From Protea cynaroides (taxonomy: Eukaryota; Streptophyta; Magnoliopsida; Proteales; Proteaceae), in assembly GCA_028583415.1 (NCBI GenBank), contig CM053265.1:35008873-35072872 (forward strand): DNA of 64,000 nucleotides, written 5' to 3'. How positions within the stretch are numbered: the stretch's first letter is position 1; each line of letters opens with the position of its first letter. Both the position numbers and the translations under genes were made by a program. Positions 20,572 to 31,349 of this stretch are shown piece after piece. The notes below the pieces were generated by a model. The model saw only the letters and a program-made list of their open reading frames with translations. It searched no databases and was not told where the DNA came from.

Positions 20572-22908
20572 TGTCACACCCCAATTCTAGACTAACCAGT
20601 AGTGCGATGAATCATCACTAGAACCAACGGTTCAAACCAGGATCTCATATAGGCCGTACCCACCATATTAAACCAAACACATTCCACAATAATAATAAGA
20701 GATAATAATTAAATAGCGGAAGTCTTTATTAATAATAAACTGAGGTCTATCAATGATAAATAAATAATTAAATTCAATTATCTCCAAATAACTCATGATA
20801 TAAAGTAAAATAATCAATTACATGTTCCAGTATTCAAATATCACTAAACTAATAAAAAACATATTGATTGTATTCGCATGATGGATGATGCCTTTCTTCC
20901 ATCGCTTGTACGTCCATAGCCACTAGGTGTCGGTACATCGACACATTCATATAATCCTCTATAGTTGGACATGCATCATCAACTAAAATATTCGACGTCG
21001 AAAGGGTGAGCTCACATCATGGCTCAGTAAGCAAGCAAAACAATGCCCAAACATATGCATGCAATCAATTCATATCTTTGATCTGGTTTTAAGTTTACAA
21101 CTATGCTATAGAAAAGATTGGCGACCACCGCACCACTATACATGAGTGTCTACCCAATGGATCAAACACCATTGTCGTCCCATATGCACCCACCATGGAA
21201 TAGAGATAGAGTTAAAGTGTCTAGATCACACACCGCCAACATCCCTGATGCCCTACCCATACCAACACATAAGTCCTTGCTAGTAAGGGCTTACAAACTA
21301 GGCTCGCATCTAACCAATCCTAATGCCATCCAAATGTATCCAAGGCCTCGCCACAGCATCCCTCAATACATCCATAGAGATAGAGATAAGGCCCCTCAGT
21401 CGAGTCAAAGACCACACGGTCCGAGACCACCTCCTCTGATGCCCAACGATGTAATAATTTCACTAAGGTAATGGCGATACAATGATGTCAGTGGATAGAA
21501 CTTGGGTAGAGATAGAGCTAGAGTCTAGTAGCCAGGCCCAAGACCACAGTACCATGTCCTCCCCCTAATGCTCCACTCGCATCCAACATACTAACCATAC
21601 ACACAATCACATGTCTATTCCTAGCATCATCATCATCATGTTATAAATAGAAAAAAATAAATATGCATGAGTAAAAATAGCAATAATATTGGATGACATG
21701 TGAGATACACATTACACGCATACAAGCATAGTATCAATCATAACATTGGACAAATAAAATAAAAGTAGTTAGTTATTATCCAATTAGTTTAGGTCATGTT
21801 CCCTCGCCTGTAAATGATACTTGATCTCCTTCCAAGCTTTGGCAATCACTTTGAACTACTTGGAAACCTAGGGAACGTATGGATTTAAGTTAGGGTTCAA
21901 TAGTACCAAGTTACAGTAGTATAAAATCATGTTTAGTTTGAAAGTATGCTTCCTGTTGGTTGTCGTCGACCGGTGTGGTCTCAGTATATGTCGATCACAG
22001 GCTGTATGGTCAATATTTATGGTTGCATATTATGTGACCATAGCATGCGAACACACCTTTCGTTGAAACTTCCCGAATAGCAGTGGTCGACCCTTTGGTC
22101 ACCCTGTGGTTGACCACCGGCTGCAACCACACGATGTTTGTTCAGTTTTCATCTTCAATCTGAATTCTTCACGAGTCGACTCTTTGGCTAATCAATTGGG
22201 CTCCTCTTATGATTAGTTTATGGCTATTAAATCATAATTTTACAAGGTTATTGATCCTAACCTATCCCCATGGTCAACCTTTGAGATTTGCTCATGGAGT
22301 CTCATGGTTGAGATCCTATCTTGATTTAACATCTTTACAATGGAAATCCTATTCTAGGTGTTCTACTGCTATAGGGAAGGGTTCCATAACTTAACCTGTA
22401 GAGAACTAGAACCTCCCTCCACTTAGCCTTCTTCTTCAGATCTCCTTCTCTTTCTCTACCTCTCTCTCTTTCTCTCTTAGGTTTAAGGTTTGAAATTGAT
22501 CCAAAAGAGTGAAAGAGAGTAGAGGGACATCCTCTATATAAAGATAAAAACTCTCCATATAGAGTCCCACTTCAATTAGGAAAGTGATCTCTTAAGATTT
22601 AAAAAGTTTCCAAATCACGGATTTTGATCTAGCAACTTGCGGTCAGTACGTGTGGTCGCAAAATTCGTCAACCACACCCCTCAAAAATGCGACCAGACAT
22701 CCATTTATGACTGGTCGCACTTCTTTTATGGTGTGGTCGACCATACCAGCTCAGGTAGTCGACCACACACTCACAATTTACTATTTTTGGGTCTATTTAC
22801 ATACCTAGCCTTGTGGTTTCTTCACACACTTGGTCCACTCGATCCGGCTATGATAGGGACACCTGGCACAACAGGGTTAGACTGGATTAGTAGAGTGCGG
22901 GTCTTACA
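20572..22908 (-). mobile_element. Solo LTR of family C (C1)
   Basis: The 2,337-bp minus-strand LTR starts TGTAAGACCCGCACTC (22908) and ends GGGGTGTGACA (20572). Flanks are ACGCC (20567-20571) and ATGCC (22909-22913), a 5-bp duplication with one C/T difference. There is no PBS or polypurine tract at either side. Features in order: TGGTCGACCACA-type cluster 22770-22640; TATATA box near 22535-22542; donor ACAG|GTTAAG near 22400; second cluster 22140-21960; small ORF 20950-20849. It belongs to the same broad lineage as family B (shared ends and small ORF) but the body is well diverged. Confidence 0.85.
20849..20950 (-). CDS. LTR small ORF, family C copy C1 (two Cys replaced)
   Basis: A 33-codon ORF at the same place as in family B. 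Counting from the GAT codon after the former acceptor, it has 42 codons and then TAG, exactly as in family B, although most residues differ. It keeps D-x-x-x-T-I-E-D-Y-M, and ends PSCEYNQYVFY where B0 has SSCECNSCVFD; both later Cys are Tyr, consistent with G-to-A changes. The acceptor GCAG is now GCAT. Conserved length in a diverged LTR is the main argument for past coding function. Confidence 0.4.
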   Translation of the reverse strand: MNVSMYRHLVAMDVQAMEERHHPSCEYNQYVFY

Positions 22909-22951
22909 ATGCCCAAGTGGACACACCTAATCGAGATTAGGTGAATTCCTT
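22909..22951. other. Short unassigned spacer with an inverted repeat
   Basis: 43 bp between solo LTR C1 and the LINE. It contains CACCTAATC GAGATTAGGTG, a 9-bp inverted repeat. No poly(A/T) marks the LINE end here, so the 3' UTR of the LINE is missing. Confidence 0.4.
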
Positions 22952-25238
22952 TTATCCCCTCCCAAATGTCATGTACATGGTCTCAGTAAAAAACCATGGA
23001 AGATTACCTGATAATAGAGCAGATACGGTGGCAGAAGAATCAAATTCAGGCCAAACATTTGAAAAACCAAGAGAAAGAGCTGCTTTCAACCATCTCAAGA
23101 TACCTCTCAGCTCCGCCACATAAGAATTTGCAATCCCAATTGACTCGGCATATGCATAAAGTACCAATCCTTTGTTTGCCCTTATTACACCACCAACACC
23201 AGCCTCATCCGGATTGCCAAGGCTACACCCATCAGAGTTAAGTTTACACCAATTCCGAAAAGGGGGGCGCCAATGCAATTCAATTATCCTACTTTGCCTA
23301 CCTATTTTCTTTGATAAGCTTAATAGATGAACAATTTGACAACACATGCATATCTGATTGAAAAATCCTTACCACCTCTTTTGATAGAGTTCCAAACCAA
23401 TATCTCAGTAACCACATCACCTCTATGGACAACATTATTCCTAGCATGCGAAATGGCATTTAGAGCAATAAATAGTGAGGTAGTCCATAAATGTCATAGA
23501 GTTATCCCACCCACATTTCGCTTCTACCAAATGAGAAGACCAGCAGCCGATTGCATATGAGGAATTCTCACTCCAAATAACCAACCCATTTCCTCCCAAA
23601 TTTTAATGGTAAAACCACAATCACATAACACATAATCAAAAGATTCTTCAGCCATCAAACAAAATGGACATCTCGATACCATCATAATACCTTTCCTACG
23701 GACACAATCGTCTATGGGGAGTTTACGCCTACACCATCTCCATGCCAGCCAAGAGACTATCGGATGCAAACCCTTATGCCAAACCGCAGTAGCCCAATAT
23801 CTTTTTTCATGTTTTGTGCGAAGACACTCCCAAGCCGATTTCATTGAATAATGACCAGACTGATCCGCAATCCATAGTTGTTGTCATCAATTCCATGAGT
23901 CAATTTAATAGACCCAGCATTGAGAAGACTATTACGCAAGAATGGAGATTTGACACTCTGCCAACTCCAGCTTCCATTTGATATAAACCGAGATAGAGGA
24001 CATCTTCTTCAATGTAGGATTCTATTATCAACACCAAGTTGGTCCAACAAAGTTGAATCCTCTAGCCAAATATCATTCCAAACATAGATGCTAGCACCAT
24101 CCCCAATCAGCCATCTAGTATGCTTAGATGTCCAATCCCAAATCCTGTTAATACTCATCAAATAGGAGAGGTACATTGAGGCCTTCTTACCGATCCATCC
24201 GGAAACAAATATTTTTTCTTCATTAACATAGAATAAGTAGATTTCTCAAATAAAATTTTTCGAGCCATCTTAGTCAAAAGTGCATCATTAATATCAGACA
24301 ATCTTCTAATCCCAAGTCCCCCCTCCAATTTTGAAGCATACATCATATCCCAATTAACAACCACCACTTTCTTAACAATGCTATTAGGCCATTTATATAC
24401 AGCAAAAAGAATGTGTAAAAGAACTGCATAGCACAAAACGTACTAACTTGACCTTACCGGCATAGGATAATAGACAACCATTCCAGGTTGAAAACCTTTC
24501 TTGGAATCAGTCCACCATAGGGTTAAGATAATCCCTATGAATCCTCCCTTTAAAGAGAGTCACACCCAAATACCTTGTGGGAAACCATCATTCTGAAAAA
24601 TTCATACACTCCAAAGTTCTCCTTTTGCAAGTGCGAGAAACATAAGGGGAGAAAAAAATTTTACTCTTAGGAGGATTGATTATTTGACCAGCATACTTGG
24701 CATAGAGACTCAATAAATTCTTCAACTTTCTACAAGCTTTAATACTTGCCTTGATAAAAATGAAAAAATCATATACCAATAGAAGATGAGTAGGAACAAT
24801 GTTACCTTTGCCTTTGTAAATTGGTTGAATATCCCCACAATCAGATAGCTTCTAAATTCCACGACATAACACCTCCTCAGCTATTACAAAAAAAAAAAAA
24901 AAACAGGGAAAGGGGATCTCCTAGTCTCAAACCCCTCCTAGTTCCAAAAAAACCCCATAGGGCCACCATTCATCATTACTAATAATTTTGCTGACTGAAG
25001 CAAGGAATTTACTCTGTTAACAAACAAGTCTATAAATCCAAACTTCCTCAGCACATCGAGAAGAAACACCCATTCCAAAGAGTCATATGCTTTTTGAACA
25101 TCCAACTTTAAAGCTATACCACCTTTATTTAATTTCCTATACATCAAAGACACCAATATAGATGCGAAGTGAATATTCTCATGGATAAATCACACCTTGA
25201 GCTGGAGATATAAATTTATGAACTATCAGACCTTATCT
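22952..25238 (-). pseudogene. LINE2 ORF2, C-terminal half (RT, zf-RVT, RNase H)
   Basis: Minus-strand continuation of the ORF2 that starts at 38696, interrupted by element B1. Visible in order: FISPAQG and the ALKLDVQKAYDSLEWVF block (RT, near 25200-25080); RT palm/thumb to about 24300, including IRRLSDINDALLTKM; a zf-RVT region at 23844-23524 (CPFCLMAEES..HVLCDC-like, with the H replaced by Y); and a C-terminal RNase H at 23300-22952 with WCKLNSDG..GNP..AGVGGVIR. The active-site Asp of the DG motif is present. Stops and frameshifts occur throughout. The end is truncated without 3' UTR. Confidence 0.9.
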
Positions 25239-25604
25239 TATAAGACCCGTATCAAACTAACCCGGTCTTATCACCTTGAACCAGGTTTACCCATCATGGT
25301 TGAGTCAAATGGACCAAGGGCGTGAAGGAGATCGTGATGCCAGGTATCAAATCGACCCAAAAATACTTAATTTAAAGGGAGGGTCGCATACCCAAGAAGG
25401 GAGGGTCGGACCCCCCCAAGACAGAAAGTCAGACCCTCTGTTTTATAGGGAGGGTCGGACACATTAGAATCCTAGGGTTGACGGGATCATCGACCCTCTC
25501 ATCGACCCTCAGTTGCCGCTGAAGCTGAAATTAGGAAATTTACATAATTTCGATTGGGATTCTTTCCTAATCTCAAAGGGACTTTTTTTAGGATGTTTCT
25601 ACTC

Positions 25605-25756
25605 TATTTAAAGGACGTCCCTAAGCCTCTTTCACTCCTTTTACAACCCTAATCGAATTGAGAGAAAGAGAAGAGAAGCAAGAGAAGAAGAAGAGAAACA
25701 AGGTAGAGAAGAAAGCAAAAGGAGAAGAGTTGCAGAGAAGGAGTGTTCTTCTCAGG
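25605..25756 (+). promoter_or_regulatory. LTR promoter, GA-rich leader exon and splice donor (B1)
   Basis: TATTTAAA at 25605-25612 with AGGACGTCCC immediately downstream would place transcription start near 25640. The leader to 25755 is rich in GAGAAG repeats (exonic-enhancer-like), lacks ATG, and ends in a near-consensus donor CTCAG|GTATGG. The same arrangement is seen in the other B LTRs (donor after 7904, 35326, 47677; AAG|GTATGG at 58009 on the minus strand). Confidence 0.6.
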
Positions 25757-27129
25757 TATGGATACTAATTCCATGAGTTTCTACAGGCCTTATGTTAGAT
25801 AATGATGAGAATGTGATCTCGGAGAAACCCAAACCATCAACCCATGCTTAGGTTTGCATGAAAAATCATGGGAGAATACATGAAAGCTATTTGGGTGGGT
25901 GATTCATGGTTCTAGACCATGGAATGCATGTTGAATGGACTGTAGGAGCAAGCCATAGGACCCCAAACACGAAGAATGGATTAAAAGGTGGAAAATTGAC
26001 CAAAACCCACCGAGGGTCGCACAGAGGGTCGATGACCATCCGACCCTATGTGATCCTGAGTATCGACCCTCAGGGTTCTGGAAGTTCAGATTTGGGGAGG
26101 GTCGCACCCAGGGTTAATCATGACTCTAACCCTACCTCCGACCCTCATTTAACAGAATGGTTTTTAAATTCAAAATTAATTCTAATTAAATTCTATCAAC
26201 TTTGTTAGGTCTTCTAGCAATATAATAACATTATAAAGGTGATTCTAAAGGTTGGAAGAGTATCTATTAGCATGCTAAGGTGAGGAAACGGAACTCTAAA
26301 CTAATTGGTTAATAACAAACTATTTTTTGCTTTTCTTGAGTCCAATGCCATGTCTGATTCTATGCGACTATGTTTGTAATGTGCATACAACAAGTCATCC
26401 AATATTTTTATTACTTGTTCATGCATATTTACTTTATTGTTTATAACATGATGATGATGATGATAGGAATAGGCATGTGATTGTATGTGTGTGGTTAGTG
26501 TACTTGATGCGAGCGAGTATCAGGGGAGGTGTGATGAGAACGTCAATAAATGTTAACCTTTGACGAGTTTTAGCACTTTAGCTCTATCTCTAACTCAAGT
26601 CTTGTGCATTAGCATCATCGTATCACCATTACTTTAGCAGAACTATTATGTCGTAGAGTATCAGGGGAGGTGATCTTGGTCCTTGTAGTCTCTGATTCTA
26701 CCGGGGGGCCTTAGCTCTATCTCTATGGATATTCTGAGGGATGCTAGGGTGAGGCCTTGGATACACTATTTGGCATTAGGATTGGTTAGTTGCGAGCCCA
26801 GTTTGGAAGCCCTCGCCAGCAGGGGCTTACGTGTTGGTATGGCACTATACAGCAATAAACGTTAACCTTTGTTGTATAATGTTCATGATTAGGGTGGATG
26901 GGGGCGACAATAAACGTTAACCTTTGGATAGACTTCCACACCCTGTGTATAGCGGCGGGGTCAATAAACGTTAACCTTTGACCACCCAACCTTTCTATTG
27001 CGCATTGCAAATTATAAACCAGACCAAAGATATGAATTGATTGCCTACATATGTACTGTTGCGTTGTTTTGTTTGCTCACTGATCCATGATGTGTGCTCA
27101 CCCCTCGACGTCGAATATTTTTAGTTGAT

Positions 27130-27258
27130 GATGCAGGTTATACCATTGATGATTATGTAATTGCTACAGCGTATGAGAACGTCGCGGCGATGGAAGTTGA
27201 AGCTGAAGTAGATACACATGACTCCTCTTGCGAGTGCAACTCATGTGTATTTGATTAG
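27130..27258 (+). CDS. LTR small ORF, copy B1 5' LTR
   Basis: 42 open codons from the acceptor GATGCAG to TAG, ending DTHDSSCECNSCVFD. The start codon used in B0, B2 and B3 (codon 10) is GTA here, so only an internal ATG at 27190 remains in frame; an out-of-frame ATG-TAA overlaps codon 9-10. It differs from B0 by many substitutions but no indel. Confidence 0.4.
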   Translation, partial: DAGYTIDDYVIATAYENVAAMEVEAEVDTHDSSCECNSCVFD

Positions 27259-27546
27259 ATACTTTCTTAGTTTTCTTACTTGGATTTATTATGGACATGT
27301 ATTTGATATTTATTTATGTCTCAATTGACACAGAATAATTTGTTATTTAAATATTAATATCACAGTAGATTCTCAGTTCATTTTATAATAAGACTTCCGC
27401 TATTATATATTTACTCTGATTATGAATGTGGATGTATGGAGTTTAGATAACACGGATACAGCCTACTCGAGATCCTGGTTGAACCGTTGGTTTGTTAGCG
27501 GTTCATCACACCATTTTGAATAGTGCGGAATTGTGGTGTGACAACT

Positions 27547-27558
27547 TGGTATCAGAGC
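27547..27558 (+). promoter_or_regulatory. Primer-binding site, initiator Met tRNA (B1)
   Basis: TGGTATCAGAGC, the standard plant tRNA-iMet 3'-end complement, three bases after the LTR terminus GTGTGACA. Confidence 0.97.
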
Positions 27559-27818
27559 ATCTCAGGCCCTGTCCGCGGAACTGGCATACATTCCAGACAA
27601 TTATGAACTGAGAAAGGATAAAAGTAAAAACACTAATATTAACCCACTATAAGCACAAGTGATGGTTGAAACCAAATTTAAAAAGAGAATAATGCATCTA
27701 TTAAAGGAGAAAAAATTTTACATACAATGACAGAGAAACAAGCGTATATACATAACTAAAGCAGAGTACAGTCCACAACCCAGACAGTTACTCTGTAGTA
27801 CAAAGAAAATAAATACAA

Positions 27819-29640
27819 TCAAGAAGCTGGAGATGAAGGAGGAGGCGATGCCTCACGATCTCTGTCATAGTCCTCGGCATAGACTCTAGTCAACCAGGCC
27901 ATCTGACTCTGAGTTGCCTGAAGACTAGCTGTGAGATCAGCCACCCGCTGCTCAGTCCGACGCTGGGCGTCTAGAAGCTCCTCCATCCTTAGATCAGTTC
28001 TGCGCTGAGCCTCTCTGATCTCATGCAACATCTCCATCATATCAGAAGGTGATCGTGATGGACCAGCCGCATGAGAAGGACCAGTCTCAGGTGCAGGACC
28101 CGCTGCAGAGGAAGTACTAGCTCCAGCCGCATGCGGGGGTAAAGGCGGTGGTATCGAGTCGACATCCATATACATGCGTCATCATTATCGGCAAGATCCG
28201 CATGAACTCTAGCAGTGGCAGAAGCTATCTCAGCATCAGCAATCTCGATGCGAGTGTGAGGGCGCACCATCTCGTTCCTCTCCTCGTCACTGACTTGGGC
28301 ATCCCGCATACCCATCTTGCAGATAGCCTCCCAATCTAGAGGCGACGAGAAGGTTTTCTCCTGAATCTTCTCATCCACTAAATCAACCCCCAGGCGGGTA
28401 AGCAGAACAGTGATCATACGTCCATAGGGTAGATTACCCCTATGACTGGGCAGTGTGGCACTGATCATAGTCCGCATGACGATGTAAGGAAGGCAGACGG
28501 GCTATGTAGTGCAAATGTTGTACAGAAGATACTGGGTCAACTGAGAAACCCTCTCGTAATGGCCACTCTACGGGATCAGATTATGCTGGATAATCTTACA
28601 AAAGACCCATGGAGCAGGACGCATATAGCAAGCTCTCATCTGCCAGCGATCAGGTCGTAGTAGCTGACTATCAATCTCAGCCCTCATCTCTAGGGAAACG
28701 AACTGGGGCTCTCCAGGAGCACAGTAAACCATGGGGCCATCATAGGGAATGCCCAGTCGGTCGGCCAGTTGCCGATAATCGAATGAAATGTTCACTCCCT
28801 TGACATAGCTAGTGATGCGTAGCTCGTGACCCTTATCCACATCATTGTAATCCCCCACCACCTGGAGATTACAATAAAACTGTCGCCCTAAATCCGGGCA
28901 TGTGCAAGCGTCGTAGGTGATGACAGGGAGCCACCCCATATCACCAAAGGCCCTCTCCACGTTGAACAAGGCTAACTCAGCCAAGTTCACCATACGACCA
29001 CCCTCTACCTTCTTACAAGCGTAGTGGGAATACTGTACCTCTGCTTTGTTGGAGCGGAAGTGAAGTGGATCACGAACTCTGGGTACCATGGTATCTGCCA
29101 AATAGGAAAGAAAAACAGATAATGAGTTAATAGGATAAAAATCCAAAATTTGACATTATAACGACGTAAGTTGGCCAAAAGCCTCACTTGTCACCCATAC
29201 ACGTAGGCAGGAGGACTTACGTAGGTTCCAACATATTCTACAAAACTCAGACAGTAGGAAGTTCTAGCTAAACAAGTTCAATTTGAAGAAATTGTGAGAA
29301 ATCAAAAATTTCGACAAATTAGGGCAAAAAGAGCAAAAATCCAAGTTTCTCGATAACCAACCGATGAAACTCAAAAAATTTTGACGGCTTTCGTTCCTCG
29401 AGACACCAATAACAAAAGCCCCTAATAAAAATCAAATTTTTATGGTTAAAAAAAGTTTAATTTGAAAAATACAAGTTAAAGGGATAAAAACCTAGAAATG
29501 GAAACCTAAAAACACGTAAAAACGAGAAAGCATACCTGTAAGGATGATGTGGACGACAAAACACAGATCGAAACTGACCAAAATAGCGTAGTGGCACTGT
29601 AGCAACTCAGAGGTGAGAGACGAGTCAAAACGGGAGGGAA
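27819..29640 (-). pseudogene. Opposite-strand spliced gene in the B1 leader
   Basis: Transcribed against the element. A first exon (about 29640-29536) ends in the donor TTACAG|GTATGC. An intron of about 441 nt ends in a pyrimidine-rich acceptor TTTGGCAG (29095), and the ATG follows 4 nt later at about 29090. The protein has a globular domain (about residues 1-260: RQFYCNLQVVGDY, SFDYRQL, KIIQHNL, LPYGR..T.LL..LGVDL), a Pro/Ala-rich linker, and a C-terminal coiled coil (RMEELLDAQRRTEQRVADL, about 27990-27880). Two CAG- or CGG-derived TAG stops and one frameshift near 28180 break it. It resembles the 'putative plant transposon protein' domain often found in plant genomes, recalled and not searched. 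Intact parts are shared with B2. Confidence 0.75.
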
Positions 29641-29689
29641 ATAATAGAGAATGAACCCAGAATCGGACCTTAAAGGTCTGATTTTTAGT

Positions 29690-29885
29690 TCGAGGGTCGG
29701 ACAATTCAACCAGGATCATCGACCCTCCCATCGACCCTCAGCTCTCGAGAATCTGACAGAAAACCAGGGTCGGATACTGAGGGTCAGATACCCATCGACC
29801 CTCACATCAACCCTCAACTCTTGGGAAGAACAGGTTATCCCCAGGGTCGGATACTGGGGGTCGGACATACCATCGACCCTGCATA
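29690..29885. promoter_or_regulatory. GGGTCG/CGACCC array between the opposite-strand gene and gag (B1)
   Basis: About ten GGGTCG or CGACCC hexamers (some GGGTCA/CAACCC) in 200 bp, on both strands, interspersed with short spacers. It lies upstream of the first exon of the opposite-strand gene and upstream of the gag acceptor at 29995. The same array lies at 51620-51850 in B2 and, shortened, at 61640-61700 in B3. Confidence 0.6.
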
Positions 29886-29995
29886 GAAAAGACAGTATTT
29901 TTCAAAAAAATGAGCTAAAAATTTGAAATTTTACTTCGGTTAGTGTGCTTACATGTAATATAAATGATTGTCTCACCTATTTTGATGATTTTTAG

Positions 29996-31279
29996 GCACC
30001 ACCAATCTCAGAAGAAAATTTGTCTGGGCGTAGAGTTACCATGCAAAGCCGAAATGCAGTTCCACCACCACCTGTGGAGGAAACTAGCCAAGAAGATATA
30101 TACGCCCAGGGAAATCCGCAGGTTGTACCCCCAGGAAATCCAGAGTAGGCAAATCCTGCCAACTTGCCACCTCCACCCCCGGAGTTAGCAACCGTGGTAA
30201 TGAATCTAACACAGTAGCTGCAACAAATGCAACACGCACAAGCTCAAATGCAAGTTGCAGTAGAGATTATGTTCCAGGCCGCACATGCTACACCCATGCA
30301 GATCGGACAAGCCAGTACAGCACCGGTGGGTAACCACCCAGCACCTCAAACACCTCAACCACCAGCTGCACAAATGCCAGTACCCGGTTCGGAAGCAGCT
30401 CAGGTTAACTATCAGTATCCACAACCTATGTTTGGGGCATACCCCCACAATCAGATGGATCACTCTCGACTGGTTGAGAGATTTTTGAAGATGAAGCCCA
30501 AGGAATTCAATGGTAAACCGTCTGATCCGTTATGGCCAGCACACTGGATCGACGAGATGGAGAGATTCTCATGATGACTATCACAGAAGAAGAAAAGGTG
30601 TTATGTGCCACCTTCATGCTGAAAGGCGATGCACATCATTGGTGGAAATCTACCAGGGCATATCTACTGATCAAGCACGCCCTATTGACTTGGGGTAATT
30701 ATAAAGAAGCGTTCTTTGAGAAGTATTTTCCACGAAGCTTCAGAGATGCTATGGAGAAGGAATTCCTGAGTTTATATCAGGGCCAGATGTCTGTGGATGC
30801 ATATCAACAGCGTTATGAGGAGCTGTTTTTCTTTGCCCCACTTAGTATGCAAGAAGAAGACACTAAGACCCATAGGTTTGTCACGGGGCTTAGAGGAAGC
30901 ATCAGAGAGCATGTTCTAGGCTTGGAAAAGAAGGTATATAACGAAGCTGTTCAAATTGCTCGAGTTATAGAATCAAGCCAGAACTAGAGCTATTTTACAC
31001 AGAACAGAGGTATAAAAAGGCCAGCCGGAAATGCTTATAACGGAGGGAACAACAAGACATTTAAACCCTTCTGTGCTCAAGGCTTTACTGCTGCACCCAA
31101 GACTACTCCAGCAGCTCAACATCAGCCAAAGCCAAATTCTGAATGTCCAAAATGTTATAACTGTAACCAAGCAGGACATATGGCAAGGGAGTGTCCTAAG
31201 CCCAATAAGCAGTTACATCAAGGGCGAGTATATGCGGTTACAACCGAGGATGTTGCCGCATCACCTGATGTGGTCACAG
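29996..31279 (+). pseudogene. B1 gag (start lost, stops, frameshift)
   Basis: Begins after a splice acceptor TGATTTTTAG|G (29995/29996). By alignment with the B3 gag the start ATG is TTG at 30020. Order: Pro/Gln-rich N-terminus (30020-30470), the retrotransposon gag domain (30480-30950, with LWPAHWIDEM, DAHHWWKST, EKYFPRSFRD, YQQRYEELFFFAP), and a CCHC knuckle CYNCNQAGHMARECP at 31155-31197. Two CAG-to-TAG stops (about 30147 and 30214), a deletion frameshift near 30567 and a further TAG near 30985 inactivate it. The last codons (VVTG) run into the intron-like gap. Confidence 0.92.
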
Positions 31280-31349
31280 GTATGACTGAAACCTTTTTAA
31301 ATTGTAATTACATTGTATGAGCATGTAGACTAAGTAAAATAAATCACAG
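31280..31349 (+). other. Putative 70-nt intron between gag and protease (B1)
   Basis: Bounded by CACAG|GTATGA and ATCACAG|GTATAG. It is A/T-rich and carries stops in frame with gag. A GACTAA branch-point-like motif lies about 18 nt before the acceptor. Joining the ends keeps one open frame from gag (DVVTG) into protease (VPINGVPA..DSGA). B3 has the same structure (60230-60162, 69 nt), and B2 has it with the acceptor AG changed to AA (53260-53333). The block GAGCATGTAGACTAA is shared by all three copies. In family terms Ogre elements carry a spliced intron in this general region; use here is inference. Confidence 0.6.

Larger units (their letters stand above)
25239..27543 (+). repeat. 5' LTR of B1
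   Basis: 2,305 bp, from TATAAGACCC to GGTGTGACA. GGGTCG arrays at 25381-25510 and 26018-26150; TATTTAAA at 25605-25612; AGGACGTCCC just after it; GA-rich leader; donor CTCAG|GTATGG at 25755/25756; GAT microsatellite 26450-26466; four copies of a CAATAAACGTTAACCTTTG motif (near 26533, 26853, 26910, 26960; the first is CAATAAATG); acceptor GATGCAG at 27136; small ORF to 27258. Confidence 0.95.

Noticed and set aside
22996..23241. Plus-strand ORFs over 22941-23560
   Set aside because: Shadows of the LINE RNase H frame on the minus strand.
27547..27558. tRNA gene at the iMet match
   Set aside because: Only 12 bases match, at the exact PBS position. No cloverleaf around it.
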